A DNA stretch of 64,000 bases. It comes from Pseudomonas putida. GTDB lineage: Bacteria; Pseudomonadota; Gammaproteobacteria; Pseudomonadales; Pseudomonadaceae. The DNA is taken from positions 3,029,501-3,093,500 of the forward strand of contig NZ_CP018846.1 of assembly GCF_002025705.1 (NCBI RefSeq), in the 5' to 3' direction. Within the stretch, counting starts at the first letter, position 1. The number at the start of each line of letters is the position of its first letter. Positions 53,023 through 62,534 of the stretch are shown one piece after another. Both the position numbers and the translations under genes were made by a program. Below the pieces are notes generated by a model. That model was not told where the DNA came from, searched no databases, and saw nothing but the letters and a program-made list of their open reading frames with translations.

Positions 53023-53898
53023 ATGGATCATCCAGCTATTCGCCAAAACAGAGTTGCGGTCATCACCGGCGCTGCAGTCGGGATCGGCTATGCAATCGCT
53101 AGTCGCCTATCCCAACTGGGGATGAAGGTCGTTTTGTTCGACAAGGACGAAGCCGCGCTCGATGTTGCAGTACGGTCGCTCTACAACAAAGACCATAGTG
53201 CTCAGATAGCTACTGTGACCGGAGATGTGACCTCTCCCAGTGCATTGCAGGAGCTGCTTACCGTAGCCCATGAGCTCGGCGAGGTGTCTTTAGTGGTCAA
53301 CAACGCTGCCATCTCGAAAGGGGCAGGCCCGTGGAACGACCAAGATCAGTGGCGCAAGACGATGGAGATCAACTTCTGGGCCGTATTGGCAGTTCAGCAG
53401 TTGTTCGTCGACCATCTGCTCGCTCAAGACTATCCAGCTGCAATAGTGAATGTTGGCTCAAAGGAGGGAATAACTACTCCTCCAGGAAATACCGCCTACT
53501 CCGTCTCGAAGATCGCCGTGAAAGTGCTGACCGAGCACCTTGAGCACGAGCTCCGCGAGCGTACCCATGGCCGTGTATCTGCCCATCTACTGATTCCCGG
53601 CTACACGTTCACACCGATGAACTTTCCAGGCATGGCTGCCGACTCCGCAAAGCCCAGCGCTCCATGGTCGGCCGATGAGGTTGTCGCTCGCCTGCTGGAG
53701 GGATTGATTCGTAGCGATTTCTACATCTTCTGCGAGGACAACGAAGTCAGTCACGAGTTGGATCAGCGACGCATGCAGTGGAACGCAGACGACCTTATCC
53801 ACAACCGCCCCGCTTTATCTCGATGGCATCCCGAATATCGCGATCAGTTCAACGCGTACATCTCTGATGTAGCCCCACCGCGCCAAGTCCAAGCGTAG
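53023..53898 (+). CDS. SDR family oxidoreductase
   Basis: A 291-residue short-chain dehydrogenase. Cofactor motif TGAAVGIGYAIASRL is at about residue 15, NNAAISKG at about 92, and the catalytic Ser-Tyr-Lys is in NVGSKEGITTPPGNTAYSVS followed by K. The C-terminal extension of about 50 residues includes FYIFCEDNEVSHELDQRRM, typical of the larger SDR subgroup with hydrophobic substrates. AGGAG site before ATG 53023. In operon with the metallophosphoesterase; a terminator follows. Confidence 0.88.
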   Translation: MDHPAIRQNRVAVITGAAVGIGYAIASRLSQLGMKVVLFDKDEAALDVAVRSLYNKDHSAQIATVTGDVTSPSALQELLTVAHELGEVSLVVNNAAISKGAGPWNDQDQWRKTMEINFWAVLAVQQLFVDHLLAQDYPAAIVNVGSKEGITTPPGNTAYSVSKIAVKVLTEHLEHELRERTHGRVSAHLLIPGYTFTPMNFPGMAADSAKPSAPWSADEVVARLLEGLIRSDFYIFCEDNEVSHELDQRRMQWNADDLIHNRPALSRWHPEYRDQFNAYISDVAPPRQVQA

Positions 53899-53937
53899 TG
53901 AACTGAAGCGCAACACCTTTTTATTGCTCCTTTCCAC

Positions 53938-53970
53938 TGCCCACCCTTTGCAGGTGTGGGCATCTTTTTT
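53938..53970 (+). terminator. Rho-independent terminator after the SDR gene
   Basis: TGCCCAC and GTGGGCA form a 7-bp stem around an 11-nt loop, followed by TCTTTTTT. It separates the SDR gene from the MFS gene, which begins 14 nt later and so has its own promoter or depends on readthrough. Confidence 0.8.
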
Positions 53971-53983
53971 CCGAGAACTTTCG

Positions 53984-55219
53984 ATGAATACAATATCCAG
54001 CGCTTCACCGAGCCCCTCTGGCAGCTCAGAAATTCACGCTCCGCATGGCGTAGCAACCGCAATCGTTGCCCTCGGGCTTGGAGGCCTTTTCATCGGTACC
54101 GGTGAGTTCGCTTCGATGAGTCTCTTGCCTGATCTCGCCGAAAGCACCGGAGTGTCTATACCAACGGCAGGCAGCTACATCAGCGCGTATGCGCTGGGTG
54201 TGGTGGTCGGCGCTCCGCTGATCGCGATCCTGGCCGCACGCTCGTCTCGGAAAGCGCTTCTGATTGCCCTCATCGCATTGTTTGCCATTGGCTACGCCGC
54301 CAGTGCCGTGGCATGGGATCACTTCAGTCTGCTGGGTGCCCGGTTTCTGGCTGGCTTACCTCATGGTGCTTACTACGGGGTTGCCTGCCTGGTGGCCGCT
54401 GCCATGGTGGGCGACGGGCGAAAGGCACAAGCGGCGGGATATGTAATGGCCGGTCTGGCGGCTGCCAACGTGATCGGTGTGCCCGCGGCGACCTGGATAG
54501 GCCAGACCTTCGGCTGGAGAGCAGCGTTTGGATCTCTCGCTGTAGCCGGTATCGCCACAGTGTTCTTGTTCTGGCTGTACGTTCCGTCGGTACCTCGTGA
54601 TCCAAACGCCAGCCCTAAGGCCGAGCTGAGCGGACTCAAGCGGCCATTGATATGGCTGACGCTAGCAACCGCCTCGATCGGCTTCGGCGGCATGTTCGCG
54701 GTGTATAGCTACATCACTCCAACGCTCACAGAGGTGACAGGCTTCTCGATCAGCCAAGTACCAATGGTGTTGGCCTTCTGGGGTGTTGGCATGATCGCCG
54801 GCAACCTGATCGGCGGCTGGTTAGCGGACCGTGGGCTGATCCGAGCCATCTTCGCCATCATGCTCTGGAACGTGGTTTTCCTAGCTTTGTTCTCTTTGTT
54901 CGCTCCGTCGAAAGTCGGGACGCTCGCGATCCTGTTCCTGGTCGGCTGCGGCTTCGCTCTGGTACCCGCTCTACAGGTGCGTTTGATGAATGTTGCCGGA
55001 GACGCACAGACACTTGCTGCCGCCCTCAATCACAGCGCCTTCAATATCTCGAACGCGGTGGGGGCGAGCCTCGGAGGGATCTCTATCGCTATGGGGCTAA
55101 GCTGGTCATCAACAGGGTGGGTAGGTGCCCTGCTTGCGCTCCTGGGCATCGTTGCGATGGCCATTTCCGTGATGGTGGAGAGCGACAAGAACCACATCGC
55201 AGCCAAAGTAATCCCATGA
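53984..55219 (+). CDS. MFS transporter, DHA1 (AraJ/YdhP-like) family
   Basis: A 411-residue, 12-TM efflux transporter. TM1 has IVALGLGGLFIGTGEFASMS, typical of the AraJ/YdhP/NepI group (sugar-efflux or purine ribonucleoside efflux-like). The motif A region reads LAARSSRKALL. A Ser/Pro-rich N-terminal tail of about 25 residues precedes TM1. The start ATG 53984 follows a GAGAA site. A fragment of an aldo/keto reductase gene begins at the very end of this gene; this MFS type is often paired with such a reductase, which suggests that the partner has been lost. Confidence 0.88.
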   Translation: MNTISSASPSPSGSSEIHAPHGVATAIVALGLGGLFIGTGEFASMSLLPDLAESTGVSIPTAGSYISAYALGVVVGAPLIAILAARSSRKALLIALIALFAIGYAASAVAWDHFSLLGARFLAGLPHGAYYGVACLVAAAMVGDGRKAQAAGYVMAGLAAANVIGVPAATWIGQTFGWRAAFGSLAVAGIATVFLFWLYVPSVPRDPNASPKAELSGLKRPLIWLTLATASIGFGGMFAVYSYITPTLTEVTGFSISQVPMVLAFWGVGMIAGNLIGGWLADRGLIRAIFAIMLWNVVFLALFSLFAPSKVGTLAILFLVGCGFALVPALQVRLMNVAGDAQTLAAALNHSAFNISNAVGASLGGISIAMGLSWSSTGWVGALLALLGIVAMAISVMVESDKNHIAAKVIP

Positions 55220-55310
55220 TCAATCCGAATTGTCTGCCGATGAGATTCTGGCCATTGCTGCCCTCGACAAAGACCTCCGCTTGGGGCCAGATCCTGTCTT
55301 ACTCGACTAA
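55215..55310 (+). pseudogene. 3' remnant of an aldo/keto reductase gene
   Basis: A frame overlapping the MFS stop encodes QSELSADEILAIAALDKDLR, then LGPDPVLLD and a stop. This matches the C-terminal end of DkgA/DkgB-type aldo/keto reductases (L-x-x-E-D-x-x-x-I-x-x-L-D...R-x-G-P-D-P). The remaining 250 or so residues are absent. Its position directly behind the MFS gene suggests a deletion that removed most of the neighbour. Confidence 0.6.
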
Positions 55311-55578
55311 GGCTGGGCTTGGCAGTCTCCTTCCGACCGAAAGCCTTCCTCCGCAAATGGCCGCTATGGGTCGATTGCGGTCAGTCGCGACGGTCTGCTT
55401 GCGACCCATTGCTACCCTTCGTTGAAGGACACCTATCGACCAATAGTGGTCATTCGCCGTTATCAAACCCGAAGCGATTCAGCTGCCCAGGCCACTCGAA
55501 ATGCTGGTGTAAGGATGCAGCTCTCCGAACTCCAGAAGCCCCACTAGCGCGGGGCTCAACACAAATGCAAGCACGATG
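55311..55578. other. Intergenic accessory stretch
   Basis: No gene is supported. It contains the third copy of the dispersed 28-nt element (55360-55387) and a second, inverted half of it (GCGACCCATTGC near 55401). Confidence 0.4.
55360..55387 (+). repeat. Dispersed 28-nt element, copy 3
   Basis: GCCGCTATGGGTCGATTGCG followed by GTCAGTCG. Same block order and spacing as the copies at 49868 and 50661. Confidence 0.5.
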
Positions 55579-56247
55579 TCAGAACGACTCGACTGGCTTG
55601 TTGACTTGCTGAACAAGCTTGTTTTCATCCAGTTTCGGGAAAGAAAACTTGATGATGATGCTGGACTCGTCTCCCTCGCCAGAGATGATCAAATCAGCGC
55701 CCCTGATGTTGGCAGGCGCTGAATTCATCAAACCAAGGACGTTGGTGGCCCCCTTGGCCTTGGCCGGGGTGAGCCCTTCAACAAAGGAGTAGGTCAAATC
55801 GTTGGCGGTCAACGCAACATTTTCGTAGTTGGTGAGTTTGGCTGTGTATTCATCCTTGTTTTTTGCTTTACCCGCGAGCTCAACGAGATCCAGCACGGAT
55901 TTCCCGTCAGCGAGCGACACCAGAGTAAATGTTTTTGCAAGGGCGCCAATGGCGCGACCATAAAGGTCACGGTCATAGGGTGCAAACAGCGAAACCAACA
56001 TCAGTTTGTCACCACTGAAAACCAGGGCCGCTGTGAACTTCTGATCCAGAAAGTCCACATCGTCCAGGCATCGTGCGGTGGCCCCTATGTCAGTTGAACA
56101 GTCGTAGTAGCCTGCTGCCTCGGTGTATTTGGAAATCGGCGTGTCATAAGCATATTTTTTGAACAGGTTGTCTTCACCCGCCGCATGCTGCATGCCGGTC
56201 AACATCCCCATGGCGGCCAGCGTTGCTGCTAAAACTTTCTTTGACAT
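55579..56247 (-). CDS. Periplasmic hypothetical protein (222 aa)
   Basis: A 222-residue secreted protein with a Sec signal (VLAATLAAMGMLTGMQHAAG). The mature protein has two Cys in YYDCSTDIGATARCLDDVDF, likely a disulfide, and a beta-rich middle (KFTAALVFSGDKLMLVSLFA). The family is not recognised. Lysine content is high and GC lower than in core genes. It stands alone, facing the remnant-bearing stretch. Confidence 0.65.
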   Translation of the reverse strand: MSKKVLAATLAAMGMLTGMQHAAGEDNLFKKYAYDTPISKYTEAAGYYDCSTDIGATARCLDDVDFLDQKFTAALVFSGDKLMLVSLFAPYDRDLYGRAIGALAKTFTLVSLADGKSVLDLVELAGKAKNKDEYTAKLTNYENVALTANDLTYSFVEGLTPAKAKGATNVLGLMNSAPANIRGADLIISGEGDESSIIIKFSFPKLDENKLVQQVNKPVESF

Positions 56248-56491
56248 GGATTCCCTTCCTGAATGAGCACTTAATTGATAGCTATATGCTATCAGTCAGG
56301 TATGCACCGCTCAATCCCGCCATGGCATTTGCCATGCGCGGCTGCCACAGGTACAGCGCAGCTTTTGAAGTGTTTCCGCCCAGGGCGATGGCTGCTTCGC
56401 AAGCAAAAACACTGTTGTCCCCTGCTGGTCGGGGTACTTGAACAGCGTGCAGGTCAGGAAGTGATTGAAGGTTGCACCTGGGCTAGTCGCA

Positions 56492-57496
56492 TCACACTTG
56501 CGCCTGCCCACTCTGGCCAGCTTCCACTTCGATGACTTCGACAAACCCCTCGTGGCTGCTCGGTGGTTCGAACGCAGCCGCCACCGCTTCGATACTCGCC
56601 CGTGGCACTTGATGATCCAACCGGCGCAAGGCATTGCGCGCCAACGCCTGCTCCACCGAAGCCCGCACCCAGACCGCCGTGACCGGCACACCATGGCGCG
56701 CGGCCAACGCCAGAATTGGCGCGCGGTGCACCTGTCGCGGCAGCGCTGCATCGAAATACAGGCAGCTGCTGTCGCTTGTAGCGGCGAGATGCTGCTTGAT
56801 CCAGTAGCTTTTCCCCGCTGCCTGCAAGCCCACCACCAGATGCAACGTTACTTTCGACCCTGCGCGCGACAGTGCAGTCTCCAGCGCCTGCAGCGCGAGC
56901 CGCCAGGCCTCGGCGTTACGTGGCTGACTGAATACACGCCCACCGAGCGTTTCAAGGTAATCGTCGGGATTGAACACGCGCGTATCGGCTGCTGGGGACG
57001 AAGACCAACGATAACCTGTCAGCGGCCATGACTGCCCAGCCAGGTCGATGGACTGCGCAGATACTGCCTGGCCACCGCAGCGCTGATAGAAATGCCGATG
57101 CGGGTTATGCGTCAGCACCCGGGCGAACAAACCTTGCCGGCCTGGCGTTTGCAACTGCATCGCTACGGCCAGCAACAGTTGCCGCCCGATGCCCTGCCCT
57201 TGCCAGTGCGGCAGCAAATACAAGCCATAGAGTTCGTTGGCCTCATCGGACGCCGGGTCTCGATTCGGGCCGCCCGACGAGAAGCCGACAATCTCTCCCG
57301 CGGCTTTGGCCACGTGATACACCACGCCGCTGCTGCCGAACAGAGACTCGTGCCGTTGTTGCTGAGCCTCGATGGTCAACCCGGCCAGAAAGGCTTGAGG
57401 CAGGATGCCCTGGAACGTTGCCTGCCAGGCCTTGACCGTCACGGTCGCGATGCTTGCCATGTCTTCTGCGGTTGCCGGCGAAATTAGCACGTTCAT
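56492..57496 (-). CDS. GNAT acetyltransferase fused to a P-loop kinase-like domain
   Basis: A 334-residue two-domain protein. Residues 1 to about 165 are a GNAT domain: WQATFQGILPQAFLAGLT at the start and the acetyl-CoA-binding LYLLPHWQGQGIGRQLL (residues 93-109). Residues about 215-330 contain a Walker A-type P-loop GLQAAGKS (223-230) followed by YWIKQHLAA, a DAALP stretch and VTAVWVRASVEQALARNALR, resembling small AAA_33/zeta-toxin-like kinases. The C-terminal part lacks the rest of a normal kinase domain beyond an acidic tail. I know of no standard protein with this pairing. The substrate of either half is unknown; modification of a small molecule such as an antibiotic is one idea. Confidence 0.75.
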   Translation of the reverse strand: MNVLISPATAEDMASIATVTVKAWQATFQGILPQAFLAGLTIEAQQQRHESLFGSSGVVYHVAKAAGEIVGFSSGGPNRDPASDEANELYGLYLLPHWQGQGIGRQLLLAVAMQLQTPGRQGLFARVLTHNPHRHFYQRCGGQAVSAQSIDLAGQSWPLTGYRWSSSPAADTRVFNPDDYLETLGGRVFSQPRNAEAWRLALQALETALSRAGSKVTLHLVVGLQAAGKSYWIKQHLAATSDSSCLYFDAALPRQVHRAPILALAARHGVPVTAVWVRASVEQALARNALRRLDHQVPRASIEAVAAAFEPPSSHEGFVEVIEVEAGQSGQAQV

Positions 57497-57655
57497 TTAC
57501 ACAGCCTGCTGGTTCGGAATCAGGATTGCTACTGCTCAAAGCCGGGGCCGCTTTGCTGCCCATCGCCGGCAAGCGCGGCTCCCACAGGGATAGCGCAGAT
57601 CTGAAGGCCGGTGATATTCCTGTTGGGGGCCGGCGGCCACAACAGAAGCCTTCGA
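57497..57655. other. Intergenic stretch with REP-like half-site
   Basis: No gene supported. GGCCGCTTTGCTGCCCATCG and CAAGCGCGGCTCCCACAGGG around 57548-57592 form a degenerate REP-like element. Confidence 0.4.
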
Positions 57656-57782
57656 TCAGGCATACAAAAACAGATGCTCGTCAATCAACCGAGCAACTTC
57701 GCTGGCATGACTGTTACCCAGATCATGCACGTTTGCCGGAGGCGCCAGGCAGGAACAGGAGTTTTTCAGCGGCAATCTTCAT
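57656..57782 (-). pseudogene. Alpha/beta hydrolase gene collapsed by an internal deletion
   Basis: From ATG 57782, with an AAGGA site in front, the frame gives MKIAAEKLLFLPGASGKRA and then a stop. LLFLPGASG is the usual start of alpha/beta hydrolases. One frame over, 57727 to 57656 gives HDLGNSHASEVARLIDEHLF, which looks like the catalytic-His end of the same fold. The two ends are joined with loss of about 200 internal codons and a frame change. The gene would have been directly downstream of the LysE gene on the same strand. Confidence 0.5.
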
Positions 57783-57826
57783 GGCTCAGTCCTTGAGTCA
57801 GTGTCGAAACAACGTGGGTTAACGGG

Positions 57827-58456
57827 TTACTGCCGGCGCATGGTGAGAATCGCCGCACCAAAGCCGATGAAGGTAGTCCCGACGACCCGGCTCACCCAGC
57901 GCGACAGTGCCGGCCGGGCCAACACACCTTTGGCCCGTGCGGCCAGCGCGGCATACAAGCTCAGCGATGTCAGCGACAATGCCACGAAGATCCCGGTCAG
58001 GGTCAGGAACTGCGGCAGCAGCGCCGCCCCCTGGTCGATGAACTGCGGGAACAGTGCAGTGAAAAACATCGTCGCCTTGGGGTTGGTGACAGCGGTCAGG
58101 AACGCCGACTTGTACAACTTCAACGGGGTCGGCCTGCTGACCTTCGCCGCCGTCTGATCCACCAGCATCGGGCCTTTCTTGAGCAATTGACGGGCACCGA
58201 GGTAGAACAGGTAACCGGCACCGATCAGCTTGACCGCGTTGAACAGCATCTCGGAACTGGCCAGCAAGGCCCCGAGCCCGAGCATGGCTGCCGCCGACAG
58301 GCAAAACAGCCCCGTGCCATTGCCCAGCGACGACCATACGGTGCTGCGCTGGCCATGGTTGAGGCTGTTGTTGATGGCCATCAAGGTGGCAGGCCCGGGG
58401 CTTGCGATAGCGATGGCAGCGACCAGGGTAAAGGCGAGTAGCGAGTGGGTTTCCAT
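57827..58456 (-). CDS. LysE/RhtB family amino-acid exporter
   Basis: A 209-residue inner-membrane exporter with six hydrophobic segments. The family motif after TM1 is AIASPGPATLMAINNSLNHG, followed by SSLGNGTGLF, and FLTAVTNPKATMFFTALFPQ appears in the centre. RhtB-type proteins export homoserine, threonine, leucine or related amino acids. Substrate unknown. Its stop is 45 nt before the start of the collapsed hydrolase gene, possibly a former operon partner. Confidence 0.9.
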   Translation of the reverse strand: METHSLLAFTLVAAIAIASPGPATLMAINNSLNHGQRSTVWSSLGNGTGLFCLSAAAMLGLGALLASSEMLFNAVKLIGAGYLFYLGARQLLKKGPMLVDQTAAKVSRPTPLKLYKSAFLTAVTNPKATMFFTALFPQFIDQGAALLPQFLTLTGIFVALSLTSLSLYAALAARAKGVLARPALSRWVSRVVGTTFIGFGAAILTMRRQ

Positions 58457-58509
58457 GGGGCAGGCTCAGGCACGGTGCGGAGCCTGCATCTTACACAAGC
58501 GCAGCAGCT

Positions 58510-58710
58510 TCAGTCGCTGCCCTGGCGCTTGGCGTTCTTCTTGGTGATTGCCTTCATCCGTGTGGCTGCGCGTTGCACGGTGGCCATCTTCTCCGGGCGC
58601 TTCATGCCGCGCCATTTGCGGATTTCTTCACGGGTGCGGCCGCAGCTGGTGCACAGCTCGCTGTTGAGCTGGCAAAGCGAGACGCAGGGGTTTTCGATGT
58701 CTTTGGCCAT
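58510..58710 (-). CDS. DUF1289 family Fe-S-like small protein
   Basis: A 66-residue protein with the DUF1289 pattern PCVSLCQLNSELCTSCGRTR, then EEIRKWRGM. The four cysteines probably bind zinc or iron-sulfur. The C-terminus is very basic (KAITKKNAKRQG). The family is uncharacterised. ATG 58710 begins the family's normal N-terminus. Confidence 0.87.
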   Translation of the reverse strand: MAKDIENPCVSLCQLNSELCTSCGRTREEIRKWRGMKRPEKMATVQRAATRMKAITKKNAKRQGSD

Positions 58711-58743
58711 GGCGGGCTCCAATCACGGCCGCGGATCATACCC

Positions 58744-58858
58744 TGTGGGAGCGGCCTTGTGTCGCGAAAGGGCTGCGTAGCGGCCCCAGCAATCTGTGGT
58801 ACTCCCGAGATCCTGGGGCCGCTGCGCAGCCCTTTCGCGACACAAGGCCGCTCCCACA
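58744..58858. repeat. Paired REP-type inverted repeat, 46-nt arms
   Basis: Arms at 58744-58789 and 58813-58858 pair with one mismatch and a 23-nt loop; each starts or ends with TGTGGGAGCGGCCTTGTGTC. It lies between the DUF1289 gene and the stop of the chemoreceptor gene, where it may also act as a terminator. Confidence 0.9.
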
Positions 58859-58872
58859 TAGACCGTGCTCGC

Positions 58873-61038
58873 TCACGCGGCGGCAGCACGCCCGCCATCA
58901 CTGCTGACCTCGAACTGCCCCACCAGCTTCTGCAGCTTGCTGGCATTGACCTTCACCGTCTCGGCACTGCTTTGCAACACCACGGCCGTCTGGCGCATCT
59001 CGCTGGAGGACTGGTTGACCTGCTCGATGGTCTTGCCATATTCCACGCTTCGCCGGTTGAGCTGCTGGATGATCGCGAACATCGCCTCCACTGCCTGATG
59101 CAGGTGTACGTTCTCCGAAGAGGCATCCTCGGCCAGGCGCAGGCTATCATCGACGTCCTGTACCCCCTCCTCCATGAAGCTCACGGCCTGCTGTGTTTCG
59201 TTCTGCAGGCCTTCGACCATGTGCCGGATGTCATCGGCAGCACGCGAGGTACGTGCGGCCAGGCTGCGCACCTCATCGGCCACCACCGCGAAGCCACGCC
59301 CGTGCTCCCCGGCCCGCGCAGCCTCGATGGCGGCATTGAGGGCCAGCAGGTTGGTCTGGTTGGTGATGTCGCTGATCAGCCCGGTGATGTTGCCGATCTG
59401 GCCCATGCGGCTGTCGAGCAACTGCACGCTCGACGACGAACGCGCCACCACGTCGCGAATCGACTGGGTGCCAGCCTGCACCGCCAGGAACTGCTCACGG
59501 GCGCGGCTGACCACCTCGTCCATGGCCTGTTTCATCTGCTCGGCGCTGACCGAAGCCTGCTGCAGCTCGCCCAGCTGCTCTTCCATGATGATCATCATCT
59601 GGTGCACCGCATCAGCCACGTCGGCGCAAGTCCCGCTCGCTTCCTGGCTGCGGCCCAGCATGGTCTGGTTGGTGGCGCCAACCGTGCGGCTGGCCTTGAC
59701 CACCTGCCCGACCACCGCGTCCAGGCGGTCGATGAAACTGTTAATCCAGCGTGCCATGTCGCCACTTTCATCATTGGCCAGGGCGTTGATATCCAGGCGC
59801 TGACGCAGGTTGCCTTCACCCTCGGCAATGGTACGCAGCACCGCGCTCATGCCGTTCAGGCGTGCGGCCAACGGTTTGGGCCCGAGCACGCTGAACAGCA
59901 GCGTGGCAGCGACCATGCAGAGCGCTTCGACGGCGTCGTTCAGCCCTTGTGGCAAGCCGGCATAATGCTGCACAAGATAGTTGCAGCCGAACAGCCCGGC
60001 CATGGTCGCTACATAGGGCTTCATCAGCCCGTAGCTGAGCGAACGGCGGCGGTAGACTTCTTCCAGGTCAGCTTCGCACATCAACCCCCAGCGGTCTGGC
60101 GAGCCGGGCAACTGGAAGGTGACGCCCTTGCCGATCACCGGCACATGGCGATAGTCAGAGTAGCCTGGGTAGGTCACGAACACGTTGGCGCCATTACGGA
60201 TGGTTTCCCGCACGCCGGGGTGCAGCTCGCGTGTCGATGGGTCGGTGAAACGCAGCTCAAGCTCGGTATGGCGCTGTATCTGCACCGTGGTCCAGGGCGT
60301 GTGCACGCCGCCCTTGAGGTTCTCGCCATGGGTGAAGGTGCCGTCCTCGAATCGCGAACGGGACAAGGCCGTGCCGGGCTGGATGGCGCGGTCGAAGTGT
60401 GACTGCGCCATGAACAGGTAGTTGTCGCCAGATTCGGCAAAGATATGCCCGGCCTCACGCTGGATCAGGTCACCCAGCACATCGTTGGGCACCCGGCCAC
60501 AGAGGCAGCCGACGGCTTTGCCATTGTGATTGAGCGGCTGGTAGAACATCAGCGTCACTTCATCGTGGAAACGCGACGATGACGGGCCGATCTGCAGTGT
60601 CAGCGGGTCGCTATAGGGACCGTGCAGGAACGGCGCCTTGAGGCCTTGGGCCAAAGCCTGCATCTGATCGATCCGCGCGTTGCCCCGCTGTGCCCAGGTA
60701 GAGACGATGACATTGCCGCCGGTGTCGATCACGCACAGCTCGGAAAAGTCTTCAGCCTGGGCCAGCTTGTCGACCAACAACGACCGGTCGACCTCGGTGC
60801 CGCCGGGTGCCAGGTGCTCCGCCAGTTCTTCCAGATGCTCCCACTGCTCGCGGGCCCAGTTGTGCAGCAACTGCACGCGGGTCTGGGCGATGGCTTCGAA
60901 GGTCTGCTCGACCACCGGGTAGTTCGCGCGATTGAGGCGGCAAGCCCAGCCCATGCTGAACTTGCCGGTTTTACCAAACCAGGGCAGCCAACCCTTCTCA
61001 TGCGATGACAACTGCATGAAACTGCTTGAAAGCGACAT
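58873..61038 (-). CDS. Chemoreceptor-like protein with N-terminal sensor before its TM pair
   Basis: A 721-residue methyl-accepting-type protein. There is no TM segment near the N-terminus: residues about 40-335 are a soluble region with PDC/Cache-like stretches ([40 protein letters not shown]). Two hydrophobic segments at about 341-362 and 368-387 follow, then a HAMP-like linker and the signalling hairpin ([20 protein letters not shown]). Thus the sensor region appears to be cytoplasmic, with the TM pair acting as a hairpin anchor. ATG 61038 has a GGTGA site 7 nt upstream. No pentapeptide tether at the C-terminus. Ligand unknown. Confidence 0.85.
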   Translation of the reverse strand: MSLSSSFMQLSSHEKGWLPWFGKTGKFSMGWACRLNRANYPVVEQTFEAIAQTRVQLLHNWAREQWEHLEELAEHLAPGGTEVDRSLLVDKLAQAEDFSELCVIDTGGNVIVSTWAQRGNARIDQMQALAQGLKAPFLHGPYSDPLTLQIGPSSSRFHDEVTLMFYQPLNHNGKAVGCLCGRVPNDVLGDLIQREAGHIFAESGDNYLFMAQSHFDRAIQPGTALSRSRFEDGTFTHGENLKGGVHTPWTTVQIQRHTELELRFTDPSTRELHPGVRETIRNGANVFVTYPGYSDYRHVPVIGKGVTFQLPGSPDRWGLMCEADLEEVYRRRSLSYGLMKPYVATMAGLFGCNYLVQHYAGLPQGLNDAVEALCMVAATLLFSVLGPKPLAARLNGMSAVLRTIAEGEGNLRQRLDINALANDESGDMARWINSFIDRLDAVVGQVVKASRTVGATNQTMLGRSQEASGTCADVADAVHQMMIIMEEQLGELQQASVSAEQMKQAMDEVVSRAREQFLAVQAGTQSIRDVVARSSSSVQLLDSRMGQIGNITGLISDITNQTNLLALNAAIEAARAGEHGRGFAVVADEVRSLAARTSRAADDIRHMVEGLQNETQQAVSFMEEGVQDVDDSLRLAEDASSENVHLHQAVEAMFAIIQQLNRRSVEYGKTIEQVNQSSSEMRQTAVVLQSSAETVKVNASKLQKLVGQFEVSSDGGRAAAA

Positions 61039-61168
61039 AATTTTCACCATACGCGACATCGGAATGGCAAAGTGACAGCAATTTGCACGCCAACTCGTAT
61101 GCAAGCTAACTATTCGCGCTGTCCAGCGTTCAACGCGCCTCGCAAGCGCACCGCCATAGTGCGCCTGC

Positions 61169-62371
61169 TCAGGCGCGCCCCATTACAGGGCGACTGCTCC
61201 AGCGCCGCCAGACCAAGCGGCCGAAGGTGATCGACCAATTGGCCAGGGCAATCACCAACAGCAGTTGCAGCAGCGCGGGCAGGCCTGCGTGGACGATGAC
61301 CTTGCCGGCCAGCAGCGGAAACCCGAACACGCCGACAAAATAGGCCAGGCTGAACAGTACAAGCGACTGCGCGGTCTGCCCGGTGGGTGCTTCGTTGGCC
61401 GCAAGGCCGTTGATCACCGAATAAGTCAGGCCATAGCCGACACCCAGTACCACCGCCGCCAGCACGTAGGCCGCCGCGCTGTCGACGCCGTACATGAACA
61501 TCAGCACCGACACCACCATCAACGCGGTCAGCAGGCAGGCCATGCGGTACGGGTCACGCTTGACGATGAAACCGGCAATCAGCAGCCGGCACGAGATTGC
61601 GGCCGACATGAAACCGAGGAAGAACAGCGAGTAGTCCAGTTGCCTGGCGCTGGCGTACGTGGTCTGGAAGCTCGACAACCCACCGAAGATCGCGCCGCCC
61701 AGGCCAACCATGAGGATGGCGAAGGCCGCCCTGGAAGACAGCACCGAACGCGCAGCGGCCAGGGTGATCTTGCACACCGCAACGGCGCCGGTTTGCAGCT
61801 GCAGCATGCGCGGCCCCATCAGCAGGAACAGCGCGCCACCCAGCAGGCTCGCCCCGGCAGCAACGACGAAGGCCGCCTCCACCGGATAACCCAGTGCCTG
61901 CGCCGCCCGCCCCAGCAGCGGCCCGGTACCGATGCCGGTCATCATGCTGCCCGAGAGCAAGGCAAAGTATTTGACCCGTCGGGCCGGCTCGATCAGCATC
62001 GCCACGATGATCGGCCCCAGCGTGTAGAACAGGCCCCAGCCAAACCCCAGCAGCAGGCTACACAGCAGAATCGCCGCGCCGAACCCAGGTGCGGCGGCAA
62101 AGCCCAGGCAGGCCGCAGCAAGAAACAGCGCGCCACCGGCCACTGCCTTGGGCGCGCCGATCAGGTCGGTCAGGTGCCCGGAGAAGATCACGGCAAGGAA
62201 GGTGCTGAGCATCGCGGCAGCTATCACCGAGCCGGCATCGGCTTCGCTGGCGCCGTGTGCGCGCAGCGTCATCGCCAGCAGGAAGGTGGTGCCGTAAGAC
62301 AGCGAAAGCAGGTAGCTGCTCAGGCAGAAGGTGGCGAACAGGCCGTTGGCAGGTGGGGGGTTCGAGGACAT
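61169..62371 (-). CDS. MFS transporter
   Basis: A 400-residue, 12-TM transporter. Motif A is weak ([16 protein letters not shown]). Residues [20 protein letters not shown] begin TM1. The family branch resembles YfcJ/YhhS-like or uncharacterised DHA1 carriers; substrate unknown. It is divergent from the GNAT gene (gap about 160 nt). Confidence 0.85.
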   Translation of the reverse strand: MSSNPPPANGLFATFCLSSYLLSLSYGTTFLLAMTLRAHGASEADAGSVIAAAMLSTFLAVIFSGHLTDLIGAPKAVAGGALFLAAACLGFAAAPGFGAAILLCSLLLGFGWGLFYTLGPIIVAMLIEPARRVKYFALLSGSMMTGIGTGPLLGRAAQALGYPVEAAFVVAAGASLLGGALFLLMGPRMLQLQTGAVAVCKITLAAARSVLSSRAAFAILMVGLGGAIFGGLSSFQTTYASARQLDYSLFFLGFMSAAISCRLLIAGFIVKRDPYRMACLLTALMVVSVLMFMYGVDSAAAYVLAAVVLGVGYGLTYSVINGLAANEAPTGQTAQSLVLFSLAYFVGVFGFPLLAGKVIVHAGLPALLQLLLVIALANWSITFGRLVWRRWSSRPVMGRA

Positions 62372-62534
62372 CAGGTATTCCGCTTTTTTATTGATCTGGT
62401 TCAGGGCCGATTTCTATCACGGCGTATCGGCCGCTTGGGTACTAAAGCAGCGGAGTAAAGCGTTGCAGACTCATAACTATTGGCCCTGCAGGCTAGCGCA
62501 GATTAAGCTCAGGCAAACTTCCGGAGACCGCATC

